DNA from: Calditrichota bacterium
Lineage (GTDB): Bacteria > Zhuqueibacterota > Zhuqueibacteria > Thermofontimicrobiales > Thermofontimicrobiaceae
Assembly: GCA_013152715.1 (NCBI GenBank)
Contig: JAADFU010000023.1
Coordinates: 1-34,418, forward strand
Direction: 5' to 3'
Length of the DNA stretch: 34,418 bases
The notes beneath the pieces were generated by a model. The model was not told the DNA's origin and did not search any database. It saw only the letters and a program-made list of their open reading frames with translations. Shown here in pieces: positions 26,110 to 34,312 of this stretch. Positions within the stretch are counted from its first letter, which is position 1. Every line of letters starts with the position of its first letter. Made by a program: the position numbers and the translations under genes.

Positions 26110-27474
26110 TTATTCTTCCCGTTCATTTTTAATGCCCAATTTCTGCATCTTCTTATAGAGATTCGTCCGGTCAATTTTCAGGGATTTCGCCGTCTCTGAT
26201 ACATTCCAATTATGGGCATGAAGGGCTTGACTGAAAAAATCTCTCTGGAATGCGTGTTCCGCCTCCTGGTAAGTTTCAAAATATCTCATGTTCATAACGC
26301 TTTGGGTCTTTAAAACCAAAGAAATTTCGTCAACGGCGATTTCCTCATTATTGCTTAGAATAACTAATCGTTCGATAATGGATTTCAATTGTCGCACATT
26401 ACCGGGCCATTCTTGCTGCATGAGCAAATGAATGGCTCCGGCGGTGAAGCCCTTAATGTATTTGTTGTTTTCCGCACAAAAACGCTTTAGAAAATGTTGG
26501 GCGAGCTCAGGGATATCCTCTTTTTTTTCTGCCAAAGCAGGCAGAGAAATTTCAATAGTTTGTAGCCGATAATACAAATCCGGCCGAAAAAGTCCCTTTT
26601 CAATGAGTTCGGATAATTTCTTATTTGTCGCCGCAAATATTCTCACATCAATTTCCAGATCATCAACGCCGCCAACCGGGGTAATTACATGATCCTCCAG
26701 AGTTCGCAATATTTTTGCTTGCGATGACGTACTCAAATCTCCAATTTCATCAAGAAAAAGCGATCCCTGATTTGCCATTTCAATTTTACCTTTTTTATCT
26801 TGGAAAGCATTAGTGAAAGCTCCTTTCTTGTAACCGAACAATTCGCTTTCCAGTAAATTGTCCGGAATGGCAGCACAATTTAATTGAACAAAAGGGCCAT
26901 CTGCCCTTCTACTGCGAGTGTGCAAAGCCCTGGCTACAAGCTCTTTTCCTGTTCCGGTTTCGCCGGTAATAAGCACAGTGCTGTTTGTCGGTGCAATTTT
27001 ATCGATCAAGGCATAAATTTGTTGCATGGCTTCGCTGGTGCCGACCATTTCATACCGCATCAGTATTTCTTCAGCCATCCAGTGATTTTTTAATTGCAGT
27101 TTTCGTTTTTCCAGAGCATGTTTTGCCGTAAGAAGCAACCTGTCCAGGCTGACAGGCTTTTCAATAAAATCATAAGCGCCCAATCGTGTGGCTTGCACTG
27201 CTTTCTCGATCGAAGCGTAGCCGGTAATCATGATCAACGGCACATCCGGAGCTGTCATCTGGGCTTCTTGCAGAACTTGCATGCCGTCAATTCCGGGCAT
27301 GGATAAATCAATAAAGCCAAGATCAACTTTGTCATTTTTCAATATTTTCAACGCTCCGCTGCCATCGTGGACGACTATGACATTGTAATTTTCACTTTTC
27401 AATGTTTCCGATAATTGCTCTGCAAACGCCTCGTCATCCTCTGCAATCAAGACTTTCGGTTTGAAATGAACCAT
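26110..27474 (-). CDS. NtrC-family response regulator partner of the propeller kinase
   Basis: A 454-residue regulator: receiver (about 6-120; acidic Glu12/Asp13, phospho-acceptor Asp56 in 'GFIDLSMP', Lys106), AAA+ (about 142-375; Walker A 'GETGTGKE' at 171-178, Walker B 'LFLDE', 'WPGNVRQL') and a Fis-type HTH at the end (about 413-447). The sigma-54 contact loop is GAFTNA (218-223) in place of GAFTGA. GGGGAAA precedes the ATG. The kinase gene ends 38 bp upstream on the same strand, so they form a two-component operon, and the kinase presumably phosphorylates Asp56. Targets are unknown. Confidence 0.93.
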   Translation of the reverse strand: MVHFKPKVLIAEDDEAFAEQLSETLKSENYNVIVVHDGSGALKILKNDKVDLGFIDLSMPGIDGMQVLQEAQMTAPDVPLIMITGYASIEKAVQATRLGAYDFIEKPVSLDRLLLTAKHALEKRKLQLKNHWMAEEILMRYEMVGTSEAMQQIYALIDKIAPTNSTVLITGETGTGKELVARALHTRSRRADGPFVQLNCAAIPDNLLESELFGYKKGAFTNAFQDKKGKIEMANQGSLFLDEIGDLSTSSQAKILRTLEDHVITPVGGVDDLEIDVRIFAATNKKLSELIEKGLFRPDLYYRLQTIEISLPALAEKKEDIPELAQHFLKRFCAENNKYIKGFTAGAIHLLMQQEWPGNVRQLKSIIERLVILSNNEEIAVDEISLVLKTQSVMNMRYFETYQEAEHAFQRDFFSQALHAHNWNVSETAKSLKIDRTNLYKKMQKLGIKNEREE

Positions 27475-27512
27475 TTGTTTCCCCGATTTTTCAGTTACAA
27501 AAAGAATTCGAA

Positions 27513-30089
27513 TTATTTATCCAACAAAGGCAGATTGATAGTCACTGTAGTTCCCACACCTTTCCTGCTATGAATATCAATTTTCCCGTTATGATTTTGA
27601 ATAATATTTTTCGAGATGACCAATCCCATGCCTGAGCCATGCTCGGAAGTAGTAAATCCGGGAGTGAATAAGTTTTGCAATTCTTCCTCCGACATTCCTT
27701 TGCCATCGTCAGCAATTTCCAGCGTAACGGAATTTTGACCGCCGTAATCTTGCAGAGGATGTGTCTCCAGATTAGTGGAAATCTTAAGTTGTCCGTGACT
27801 TCCCATTGCCGTGACGGCATTGTCGAAAATATTAAAAATAGCTTCTTTGAAATGCTTATCGTCGATTTTGACGTTCAGAGCATTTTCATCATAATTGACT
27901 TCAATGCGAACTCCTTCGGGCAGTCTCCTCCTGTATTCCTGCAATGTGTCTTTAAGAATATTATTCAGTTCTCCTTTCTGAAAATTGGGTGAATCAAGAC
28001 GGGCGATTTTCATGAACACATTAATAGTTTCCCGTACACGCTCTATTTCGGAAATGGCGGTATTGGCCAATTTATTATATTCGCTGCTGAATTCAGATGC
28101 ATTCTTCTGATATTTTCTTTGCAGCCGTTGGATAGCGAGCAAAATCGTGCCCAAGGGCGTCTTTATTTTGTGGGCGACGCGCTGAGCCATAGATGCCCAA
28201 ATTCGGGCTTGCTCAGATGCCTTTGTCTCTGACAGATCGATAACCAAAAACAGCATTGGTGATTTGCTTCGGTTATATTTCATACGAAATAGCTCCAAAC
28301 CGAAAATTTTTCTTTTTCCGGAAAATCCAATATTGATTTCTTTATAGAAATGAGTGTAATAACTTTGAACAAACTCAGCATAAACGGCATCAAAGCTCCG
28401 AAAATAGCTATTCTGTTTTGTTAATTCATGAATTGATTTGTGCAAATCATTGGGATGCAAATGCGTCAGTTTCAGAAATGTGTGGTTGTATTTCTTTATT
28501 TTACCGGATTGATTCATGATAGCGCAGCCAACTCGATTCGATTCCGGTATGCCGATAGCATTTTTTTGGCGAAAAAAATACAGCCCTGGCAGCAAAATTA
28601 CCGCTAATATAAAAAGAATTAGTCCGAGAAATTTTCCAATCCCCCAATTCAGTTTTAGCCCCAACCAGTTGAATCTAAACGGCAGCGGAGGGAAAATTTC
28701 TTCAACTGGTATTGATGCTTTAAATAATTTATGATTTGACAGGAAAATGTATTGCGCTTCTTCATTGGTAGAGCTATTTAAGCGAAAAATGTCTTTCTTG
28801 GATTTATCAAAGGTTTCCGTGGGAAAAAAGCATAGCGGACGAAGCTTATTGTCAGTAATCACAATCGAAGGTGGATTGGAGCAGGTGAAAAATAATTCGT
28901 CAAAGCCATCGCCATTCAAATCATCGTTTAAAACCAAAAACTTTTCACCGTAATAATCAGAAAAATTGATTAATTCTATTGAATGAGAAAATTTATTATA
29001 ATGAAACAAACCAGTATTTCCTTCCTCGTCTAACACAACAATCTTGGGATCGCCATCGTATTCCAGATCAAGAATTTTAATGATGGCGGGTTTGAGCGCG
29101 ATATTTTCCAACTCATATTCGCACAGTACTTTCAACGATTTTCCGTCGATTATTCGCAAAAACGAAGGAATCTGGCCATTGTCCCGACGAGAATAGCAAC
29201 CGGAAATTATGTCAAGCACATGATCTCCGTTAATATCAAACATATCAAAACATACATAACTCGACTCACCGAGATAAGCCCATTTTTTTAGTACTGATCC
29301 ATCGTTATTTAAAATTGTTAGATAGCTGCTGTCGCGACGAAATTCGCCAAAAAAACGTCCGTCCGATGCTCCGGCAAGGGCAACGACTATTTGAGGGGTT
29401 GGGTTGTCATCAACGTTGATAGTTTGAAAAAAGTGGAGCATGGGAGCAAAATATTTCGCAAAAATGTTTTCTTTTGTAAACAGATCATAGCCCAACAAAG
29501 CCCGTGGGTATCCGTCAGCACCGGTATTAAACCCCACTAACAAATCTTTCCTGCCGTCAGAATTTAAATCCGTAAGTTCTGCCTCGTCAAGATTACCATC
29601 CCAATTTCCATTTCCGTTTCTGTCTTTTCCGCAAATAGTCTGAATTGATTGGGTGGGCTTTAATCTGGAATTATAAATGTCGACATATCCCCTATCCTTG
29701 TCAATTCGGTAAGTAAGACATCGATAGTTCTTACTCCCATGCAATTCAATTAAATTATTTGAATCTAAATGATTTCTCAAAGAAATACCTGTATCAAAAG
29801 TTAAGGAATAGGTATCAATCTCGCGTACAAAAAGAAAAAAAGGGTTATTGTCATCTGATCTTAAAATCCCAATTTCCTGCTGAAAATCATTATCAAAATC
29901 ATCAAGAATAAAATCCCACACCTTGTCGTAGCTGTTGATAATAGGTGTTATTGTTCCGACTTGCTTGATTTTTGAGATGTCCCAGTGGATTGTTTCGGGT
30001 GTATTTTTTTCTTCAGCGGAAGATTTTGTTAGTCCTAGAATTAATTGGGAACTGAAGAAGATCAGTAATATGAAATTGCGTTTGGTCAT
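27513..30089 (-). CDS. Sensor histidine kinase with a periplasmic FG-GAP/VCBS-type propeller sensor
   Basis: An 858-residue membrane kinase. After a signal peptide (about 1-25) come about 430 periplasmic residues with repeated calcium-loop motifs: 'DDFDNDFQQEIG' (63-74), 'DRNGNGNWDG' and 'DLNSDGRKDLL' (156-184), 'DINGDHVLDII' (285-295), 'DLEYDGDPKIV' and 'DLNGDGFDELF' (390-400). These match the FG-GAP/VCBS beta-propeller fold. One membrane helix follows (about 484-506), then a PAS-like domain (about 515-620) and HisKA with 'RVAHKIKTPLG' (His640). The ATPase domain shows 'NIFDNA', 'DDGKGMS' and 'GSGMGL'. AAGGGA precedes the ATG. The propeller could sense calcium, a polysaccharide or a partner protein; which one is unknown. 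It is cotranscribed with the NtrC-type regulator downstream. Confidence 0.92.
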   Translation of the reverse strand: MTKRNFILLIFFSSQLILGLTKSSAEEKNTPETIHWDISKIKQVGTITPIINSYDKVWDFILDDFDNDFQQEIGILRSDDNNPFFLFVREIDTYSLTFDTGISLRNHLDSNNLIELHGSKNYRCLTYRIDKDRGYVDIYNSRLKPTQSIQTICGKDRNGNGNWDGNLDEAELTDLNSDGRKDLLVGFNTGADGYPRALLGYDLFTKENIFAKYFAPMLHFFQTINVDDNPTPQIVVALAGASDGRFFGEFRRDSSYLTILNNDGSVLKKWAYLGESSYVCFDMFDINGDHVLDIISGCYSRRDNGQIPSFLRIIDGKSLKVLCEYELENIALKPAIIKILDLEYDGDPKIVVLDEEGNTGLFHYNKFSHSIELINFSDYYGEKFLVLNDDLNGDGFDELFFTCSNPPSIVITDNKLRPLCFFPTETFDKSKKDIFRLNSSTNEEAQYIFLSNHKLFKASIPVEEIFPPLPFRFNWLGLKLNWGIGKFLGLILFILAVILLPGLYFFRQKNAIGIPESNRVGCAIMNQSGKIKKYNHTFLKLTHLHPNDLHKSIHELTKQNSYFRSFDAVYAEFVQSYYTHFYKEINIGFSGKRKIFGLELFRMKYNRSKSPMLFLVIDLSETKASEQARIWASMAQRVAHKIKTPLGTILLAIQRLQRKYQKNASEFSSEYNKLANTAISEIERVRETINVFMKIARLDSPNFQKGELNNILKDTLQEYRRRLPEGVRIEVNYDENALNVKIDDKHFKEAIFNIFDNAVTAMGSHGQLKISTNLETHPLQDYGGQNSVTLEIADDGKGMSEEELQNLFTPGFTTSEHGSGMGLVISKNIIQNHNGKIDIHSRKGVGTTVTINLPLLDK

Positions 30090-30128
30090 GTTTTATTCCC
30101 TTGCATTTAAAATTATTCGATCGATTTA

Positions 30129-30157
30129 ATAATAGCGAAATTATGGTAGAAATGCAA
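30129..30157 (-). promoter_or_regulatory. Probable promoter of the kinase/regulator operon
   Basis: On the minus strand TTGCAT (30157-30152) and TATTAT (30134-30129) are separated by 17 nt, about 40 bp upstream of the kinase start codon at 30089. Confidence 0.5.
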
Positions 30158-30185
30158 GGGGAAAGTGATTCCTTTAAAAAAGCTT

Positions 30186-30317
30186 TCAGCGGGCTAAAAT
30201 TATCTTTTTTACATACTGATATTCACCCGCCTGAAAGATAACTAAATAAATACCGCTTGTTACTTTTTCTCCGCTATAATTTTTACCATCCCATAGAACA
30301 TTGTATCGTCCGGCATT
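30186..30317 (-). pseudogene. Remnant of a T9SS type A sorting domain
   Basis: Read on the minus strand this short piece gives 'AGRYNVLWDGKNYSGEK', then 'TSGIYLVIFQAGEY' and a basic end 'KKIILAR' before TGA. This is the last 40 or so residues of a T9SS type A sorting domain, much like the C-termini of the three secreted proteins in this window. In the same frame a TAA stop directly precedes it, so no gene body is attached. It marks a secreted-protein gene lost by deletion or decay. Confidence 0.75.
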
Positions 30318-30374
30318 TTATTTACTTTCAAGAAACTTAAATTTTGACTCTCTACATTTTAAGGGTTGGATGTC

Positions 30375-30399
30375 ATTCTCGAAAGCTCTTGTCGGGAAT
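30375..30399. repeat. Small palindromic repeat-like hairpin
   Basis: ATTCTCGA (30375-30382) and TCGGGAAT (30392-30399) can pair (one G-T pair) around a 9-nt loop. It lies in the gene-free stretch 30318-30464 next to the T9SS remnant. Hairpins of this style are often dispersed repeats, but only one copy is seen here. Confidence 0.35.
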
Positions 30400-30464
30400 C
30401 CAGAGCGGGAAGCAACAGTTTCTCGTATAAAATTAGGTCGTTGATTTTTGACAAATCTCTGGCA

Positions 30465-32273
30465 CTATTCAGTAGTTATTTGAACCAATTTTTTCATTCT
30501 TTTCAAAAATTTTTCTGTTTCAATTTCTCCAACAATTCTCAATTCCTTAATTTCATTGCCACTACAATCAAGAAAAATATAAGTCGGCATTCCAACAACA
30601 TCATATTTGCTCTTTAATTTTTTAATTTGGTCACTCTCCACTGAGCAATTAACCTTAATCATTGAAAACTGTTTTGCTAATTCAGTTACTCGTCTATCCA
30701 TAAAAGTAGTTTTATCCATTTTTTTGCAGGCTAAACAATAATCTGTATAAAAATCAAGAATGGCGGGTTTATCAGTCTCTTGTATTTCAAACAAGTTCCT
30801 TCCTTCATAATGAACCCATTTAATCGCTGATGTTTCGACCTTTTTTGCGTTATTAATAAAAAGAATACCTGATAAAATGAGAACAATTCCTAATACATAT
30901 TTAATGAATTTGAATCCTTTTGAATAACCTGGTGTATGATCTAAAAATCCTAACATTAGCCCAGAAAATATTATCAGCAATCCGAAAAAAAAGCCCTGTT
31001 GGTTAGTAACATGTTTTGCTTGTGGCAGAAAGAAATACAGCGCAACACCTATTAAAAGGTAGCCAAACATTTTTCGCACCCAGACCATCCAGATACCCGA
31101 TTGTGGTAACTTATTTAGAAGCCCTGAAAAAGTTCCTAAAATTAAATAGGGTAAGCCAAGACCAAGTCCCATAATGAAAAATAGAAATGTCCCTTTTGCT
31201 ACGATGCCCAATTTTGCGACAAGCCCAACCAATCCAATGATTATCCCTGCCGCACATGGGGCGATAACGACGCCAACAGTGAGTCCCATAACAAAAGCGC
31301 CAACGTTTCCATCCCGGGATTTACCGAGACGGGATGATAACCACGCAGGTATTGTTATCTCAAATGCGCCAAACATGCTGGCAGCCATTGCTAAAATAAT
31401 GATGGTAATAATTACAACAAACCATGAATTTTGGAATAAAAATCCCCATTGTTTTCCGGCAAGACTGGAGATCAGTCCCAATAATGCAAAAATAATTGCA
31501 ATACCGAAAACATAAAATAATGCCATCAGGAAGCTCGAACTTTTTCTGCGATCACTTTGACCACCGAAAAATCCAACCGTCAGAGGAATGACAGGATATA
31601 CACAGGGAGTAAGGTTTAAAGCTAATCCAAAAACAAAAAATGAAATAATTGAAAAAAACAAACCTTTTTCTAATATGTTTTTAGCTCTAATCTCATCGGA
31701 AGTCAGTTGGATGGCTTCTGAAACTTTGGCTACCTTGTAATCCACAAGTTCTTTACTATTGTTTTTTATCGAAGATATTTTATTTTTAAATATCTTTACC
31801 GGAATTTTAAAATTTTCCTCCGCCGGATTTTTGCAGCTCACTTCATTACAAGCTTGGTATTTTATAACTCCCTTAAGTACAGAATTGTTTTCTGAAAAAT
31901 TTGGACTTATAATTGCTTTAACATTAAAAACAACGTCTCCTTCGTAAACAGCTATTTTTTCATCAATATAAGGCAGGGAAATTAATTTTGGCTTTGGATA
32001 GTTTATTTCACCTAATTTGATTCCTTTTTTAGGAAATAATTCAATTATAGTTGGTTTAAGATAATCTAAAGTCGGTTTATGTGAATAGATATGAAAACCT
32101 TCTTTTATCTTGATTCCAATTTGAATACTGACAGTGTCACCAGCGAAAATTTTTTGCGGGGACATTTTCGTTGAAACGGTTACTATACTATCTTTTGGAA
32201 CAGCTTGGCAAAATAGCTGTTGTAAAGTAATTAATAATATCAGACAGGCTATTGTTGTAACTTTTTTAGTCAT
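30465..32273 (-). CDS. dsbD: Thiol:disulfide interchange protein DsbD
   Basis: DsbD carries electrons from cytoplasmic thioredoxin across the inner membrane to keep periplasmic thiols reduced. All three parts are present. I use the ATG at 32273, which begins a clean signal peptide; an ATG at 32306 overlaps the upstream stop. In numbering from 32273, the periplasmic N-terminal domain has the Cys pair in 'ACNEVSC' (142 and 147). The eight-helix membrane domain has Cys in 'LTPCVYP' (224) and 'IAPCAAG' (340). The C-terminal thioredoxin-like domain has 'CLAC' (513-516) and the cis-Pro in 'VGMPTY'. At about 602 residues it is full length. It follows, with possible ATGA coupling, a gene cut off at the sequence junction. 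Confidence 0.95.
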   Translation of the reverse strand: MTKKVTTIACLILLITLQQLFCQAVPKDSIVTVSTKMSPQKIFAGDTVSIQIGIKIKEGFHIYSHKPTLDYLKPTIIELFPKKGIKLGEINYPKPKLISLPYIDEKIAVYEGDVVFNVKAIISPNFSENNSVLKGVIKYQACNEVSCKNPAEENFKIPVKIFKNKISSIKNNSKELVDYKVAKVSEAIQLTSDEIRAKNILEKGLFFSIISFFVFGLALNLTPCVYPVIPLTVGFFGGQSDRRKSSSFLMALFYVFGIAIIFALLGLISSLAGKQWGFLFQNSWFVVIITIIILAMAASMFGAFEITIPAWLSSRLGKSRDGNVGAFVMGLTVGVVIAPCAAGIIIGLVGLVAKLGIVAKGTFLFFIMGLGLGLPYLILGTFSGLLNKLPQSGIWMVWVRKMFGYLLIGVALYFFLPQAKHVTNQQGFFFGLLIIFSGLMLGFLDHTPGYSKGFKFIKYVLGIVLILSGILFINNAKKVETSAIKWVHYEGRNLFEIQETDKPAILDFYTDYCLACKKMDKTTFMDRRVTELAKQFSMIKVNCSVESDQIKKLKSKYDVVGMPTYIFLDCSGNEIKELRIVGEIETEKFLKRMKKLVQITTE

Positions 32274-32302
32274 GCTTTTGCCTTGTTTTTTGTGATCAAT
32301 TA

Positions 32303-32432
32303 TCATCTTTTCAATGTGGTAATGGTTATCCTTTTTTCAGCAAAAAGAATTTCTTTTGACTTTACCCGTTTCATCCCTCGCGTGAGTCTGATTATCTTTT
32401 CCAGATCTTCAGTTAGATAAGGAATGCCATCT
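32303..32432 (-). CDS. C-terminal fragment of an unknown gene, cut at the junction
   Basis: Upstream of dsbD on the minus strand a frame reads 'DGIPYLTEDLEKI' and continues through 'RLTRGMKRVKSKEILFAEK' to a TGA at 32305-32303, which overlaps the upper dsbD start (ATGA). It is AT-rich like the left part of the window. Going further upstream the frame meets a TGA at once (about 32435) and the DNA turns GC-rich. The N-terminal part of the gene is therefore missing, and I do not recognise the family from 43 residues. Confidence 0.6.
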
Positions 32433-33159
32433 CAATCGTCACATCCGCCAGGTGCGGTCAGCCTTACAGCAGCAAGACCCGCAGGCCATCTCTCGCAGCA
32501 TCCGGGAATTGCACCAGCAGGTTCTTCGTTGGCGCGATCTCACCACCAATTGGTCAGCTCTGCGCGAGATCGCTCTGGCCAGCATCAGCACCGCGGTACA
32601 CGAGGGGGACTACGTGGAGTTGCGTCATGCCAGCCAGGTGCGACTACACGCGCCAGAGGCTCCGCCTGACCTTACCTGGAATGCCTGGGCCGCGGTTTGT
32701 ACCGATCCAGCCATTCTCGAGCCGCTGGCCGACTGGCTGGTGAACGCTCTACCGGCGCGTGGCTGGCAATTCGACGTCATCTGTACCCTTTCTACTACCG
32801 GCATTCCCCTGGCTACCCTGCTGAGCGTAGGACTGAAGCGTACGCTCGTGGCCAGGGATAGCGAAACCGGCCACTTCATGCCGCGCCGGCCACAGCCCGG
32901 TGAACGCCTGCTCTTGGTGGATGCCACGGTGCAAACGGGCGGTCATATACAGGCGGCCGAGACCGAAGCTGCACGTGCTGGCGCCAGCGTAACCGCTGCT
33001 GTGGTGATAGCCATCAACGACATGGTGTCCGCCGATACGCGTGCGGGCATCGTTGCCCCCTGGCTGGCGGAGGGCCGTCTGCTCTATTTCTACCGCCTTT
33101 CCGACCTCTACCGTCATTGGCGGGCTGCGAAAAGTAGCCAGGACGAGGCCACAACATGA
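32410..33159 (+). CDS. 5'-truncated phosphoribosyltransferase-domain protein
   Basis: The frame is open upstream of the first GTG (32452) and reads 'DKECHLNRHIRQVRSALQQ' from about 32416, so the native start is probably lost at the junction. Residues after 'TTNWSALREIA' have 'LSTTGIPLATLLSVGLKR' and then 'RLLLVDATVQTGGHI', the PRPP-binding loop of type I phosphoribosyltransferases such as orotate phosphoribosyltransferase. Enzymes of this fold transfer ribose-5-phosphate from PRPP to a base, although some members are regulators. Codon use is GC-rich, unlike the left 32 kb. A second gene of the same fold begins at 33156 with an ATGA overlap. Confidence 0.75.
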   Translation, partial: QLDKECHLNRHIRQVRSALQQQDPQAISRSIRELHQQVLRWRDLTTNWSALREIALASISTAVHEGDYVELRHASQVRLHAPEAPPDLTWNAWAAVCTDPAILEPLADWLVNALPARGWQFDVICTLSTTGIPLATLLSVGLKRTLVARDSETGHFMPRRPQPGERLLLVDATVQTGGHIQAAETEAARAGASVTAAVVIAINDMVSADTRAGIVAPWLAEGRLLYFYRLSDLYRHWRAAKSSQDEATT

Positions 33160-33446
33160 CGCAAGTGGATGCAGCCTGGCCCGTAGAGCAGGATAGTATT
33201 CGTGCCCGCTTGCTGGCGCTCTTGCTTGAGGCTGGCGCTTACAGGCCCGAAAGCCAGTTCGTCAACGTTGACCACCTCTGGGCTACACCCTCTATCCTGG
33301 AGCCGTTTTGTCATTACCTGGCCGAGTTCTTGCGCGCGACACTTCCAGTGCCCCAGGTAGCAGGGCTAATCAGCTTGGAATTTGGGCGATTAGAAATCAC
33401 CGCTACCCTTGCCAAGCCCACCTTCGTGGGCTGGTTTCGATTCTGA
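33156..33446 (+). pseudogene. Phosphoribosyltransferase-like gene truncated by a repeat
   Basis: This gene starts at an ATG overlapping the previous stop. 'SILEPFCHYLAEFL' followed by 'VAGLISLE' aligns with 'AILEPLADWLVNAL' and 'VICTLSTTGIPLA' of the preceding gene. Directly after 'LISLE' (about 33380) the reading runs into the palindromic repeat at 33384 and ends at TGA 33446 inside it. The catalytic loop with its PRPP motif is therefore missing and the product should be inactive. It was probably a two-gene operon before the repeat entered. Confidence 0.75.
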
Positions 33447-33504
33447 TTCAGTCGGCGCAGGCCGACTTCGCGATGGTAGGTGCGGTTTCGAACCGCCCCC
33501 TGTC
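33384..33504 (+). repeat. Compound REP-like unit, copy A
   Basis: A 121-bp unit with three potential hairpins: GCCCAC/GTGGGC, GTCGGC/GCCGAC and GCGGTT/AACCGC. It is followed head to tail by copy B, and only a few bases differ. It interrupts the phosphoribosyltransferase gene. Confidence 0.85.
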
Positions 33505-33624
33505 GGGCGATTAGAAATCACCGCTACTCTTGCCAAGCCCACCTTCGTGGGCTGGTTTCGATTCTGATTCAGTCGGCGCAGGCCGACTTCGCGACGGTAG
33601 GTGCGGTTTCGAACCGCCCTCTAG
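33505..33624 (+). repeat. Compound REP-like unit, copy B
   Basis: Nearly identical to copy A in tandem, with the same three hairpins. It ends just upstream of the transposase gene. Confidence 0.85.
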
Positions 33625-33652
33625 AAACCGCCGTGCATCCGGAGCAGATTCC

Positions 33653-34096
33653 ATGCGAGCGCCCTACACGCAACTCTATCTGCACCTGGTGTGGGCAACG
33701 TGGGATCGGTTGCCCCTGATCACCGATGAGGTCGAGCCTCACCTCTATGCTGCGATTGCCGACAAATGCCGGGAGCTGAAGTGCGTCACGCTGGCGATTG
33801 GTGGTGTTGCTGATCACGTGCATCTTCTGGTGCGGCTGCACACAACTGTCTCGGCGGCCAAGTTGGCGAAACGAGTGAAAGGCTCCTCCTCCCATCTGGT
33901 GACCCACGAGATTAGGCCGGGAGAATTCTTCAAGTGGCAGGGCGCTTACAGTGCCTTCACCTTGCGGAAGGGTGACGTCCCGACCGTGCAGGCGTACATT
34001 GAGCGCCAGAAAGAACACCATGCCGTCGGACACTTGCGGGACGACTGGGAACAGATCATGATTCCAGATGAGGGACAAGAAGTATCGGTTGATTAG
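33653..34096 (+). CDS. REP-associated tyrosine transposase (IS200-like Y1 family)
   Basis: The 147-residue protein has the HUH motif 'DHVHLLV' (His55, His57) and the catalytic Tyr in 'VQAYIERQKEHH' (Tyr115), the hallmarks of Y1 single-strand transposases; 'LHLVWATWDRLPLI' and 'WQGAYSAFTL' also fit. I start at the ATG at 33653 because GGAG precedes it and the family similarity begins there. Such enzymes recognise hairpin repeats and are usually found next to REP elements, as here (copies on both sides). Its TAG stop lies within the next repeat copy. It seems intact, so it may be active. Confidence 0.93.
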   Translation: MRAPYTQLYLHLVWATWDRLPLITDEVEPHLYAAIADKCRELKCVTLAIGGVADHVHLLVRLHTTVSAAKLAKRVKGSSSHLVTHEIRPGEFFKWQGAYSAFTLRKGDVPTVQAYIERQKEHHAVGHLRDDWEQIMIPDEGQEVSVD

Positions 34097-34212
34097 TCGC
34101 CGCAGGCCGACTTCGTGAGGGTAGGTGCGGTTTCGAACCGCCGTTTGTCGGGCGATTAGAAATCACCGCCACCTTTCCCAAGCCCACCTTCGTGGGCTGG
34201 TTCCCGATTCTC
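34095..34212 (+). repeat. Compound REP-like unit, copy C (permuted)
   Basis: Immediately downstream of the transposase. The right half (GCCGCAGGCCGAC, GCGGTTTCGAACCGC) comes first, 34095-34148, and the left half (GGGCGATTAG to the GCCCAC hairpin) second, 34149-34212. This is the same unit as A and B, shifted in phase. Confidence 0.8.
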
Positions 34213-34216
34213 AAGA

Positions 34217-34306
34217 TCTGCGTCCGAAGCCTGCGCAAATCTGCGTCCCATTTTCCAACCGCCCTCTCTCTATCTGCGTGTATCAGCGTTCATCAGCGTC
34301 CCATTC
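34217..34306 (+). repeat. Array of ATCTGCG/ATCAGCG heptads
   Basis: ATCTGCG occurs at 34217 and 34239 (approximate), and a regular run ATCTGCG (34272), ATCAGCG (34282), ATCAGCG (34292) has a 10-bp pitch. It resembles in style the heptad arrays at the ends of the GxxExxY element, but no such gene is in view. Confidence 0.5.
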
Positions 34307-34312
34307 TCTAGT

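Noticed and set aside
33384-33624. CRISPR array
   Set aside because: The two tandem units are 121 bp with no unique spacers and contain three palindromes; they are REP-like and linked to the transposase.
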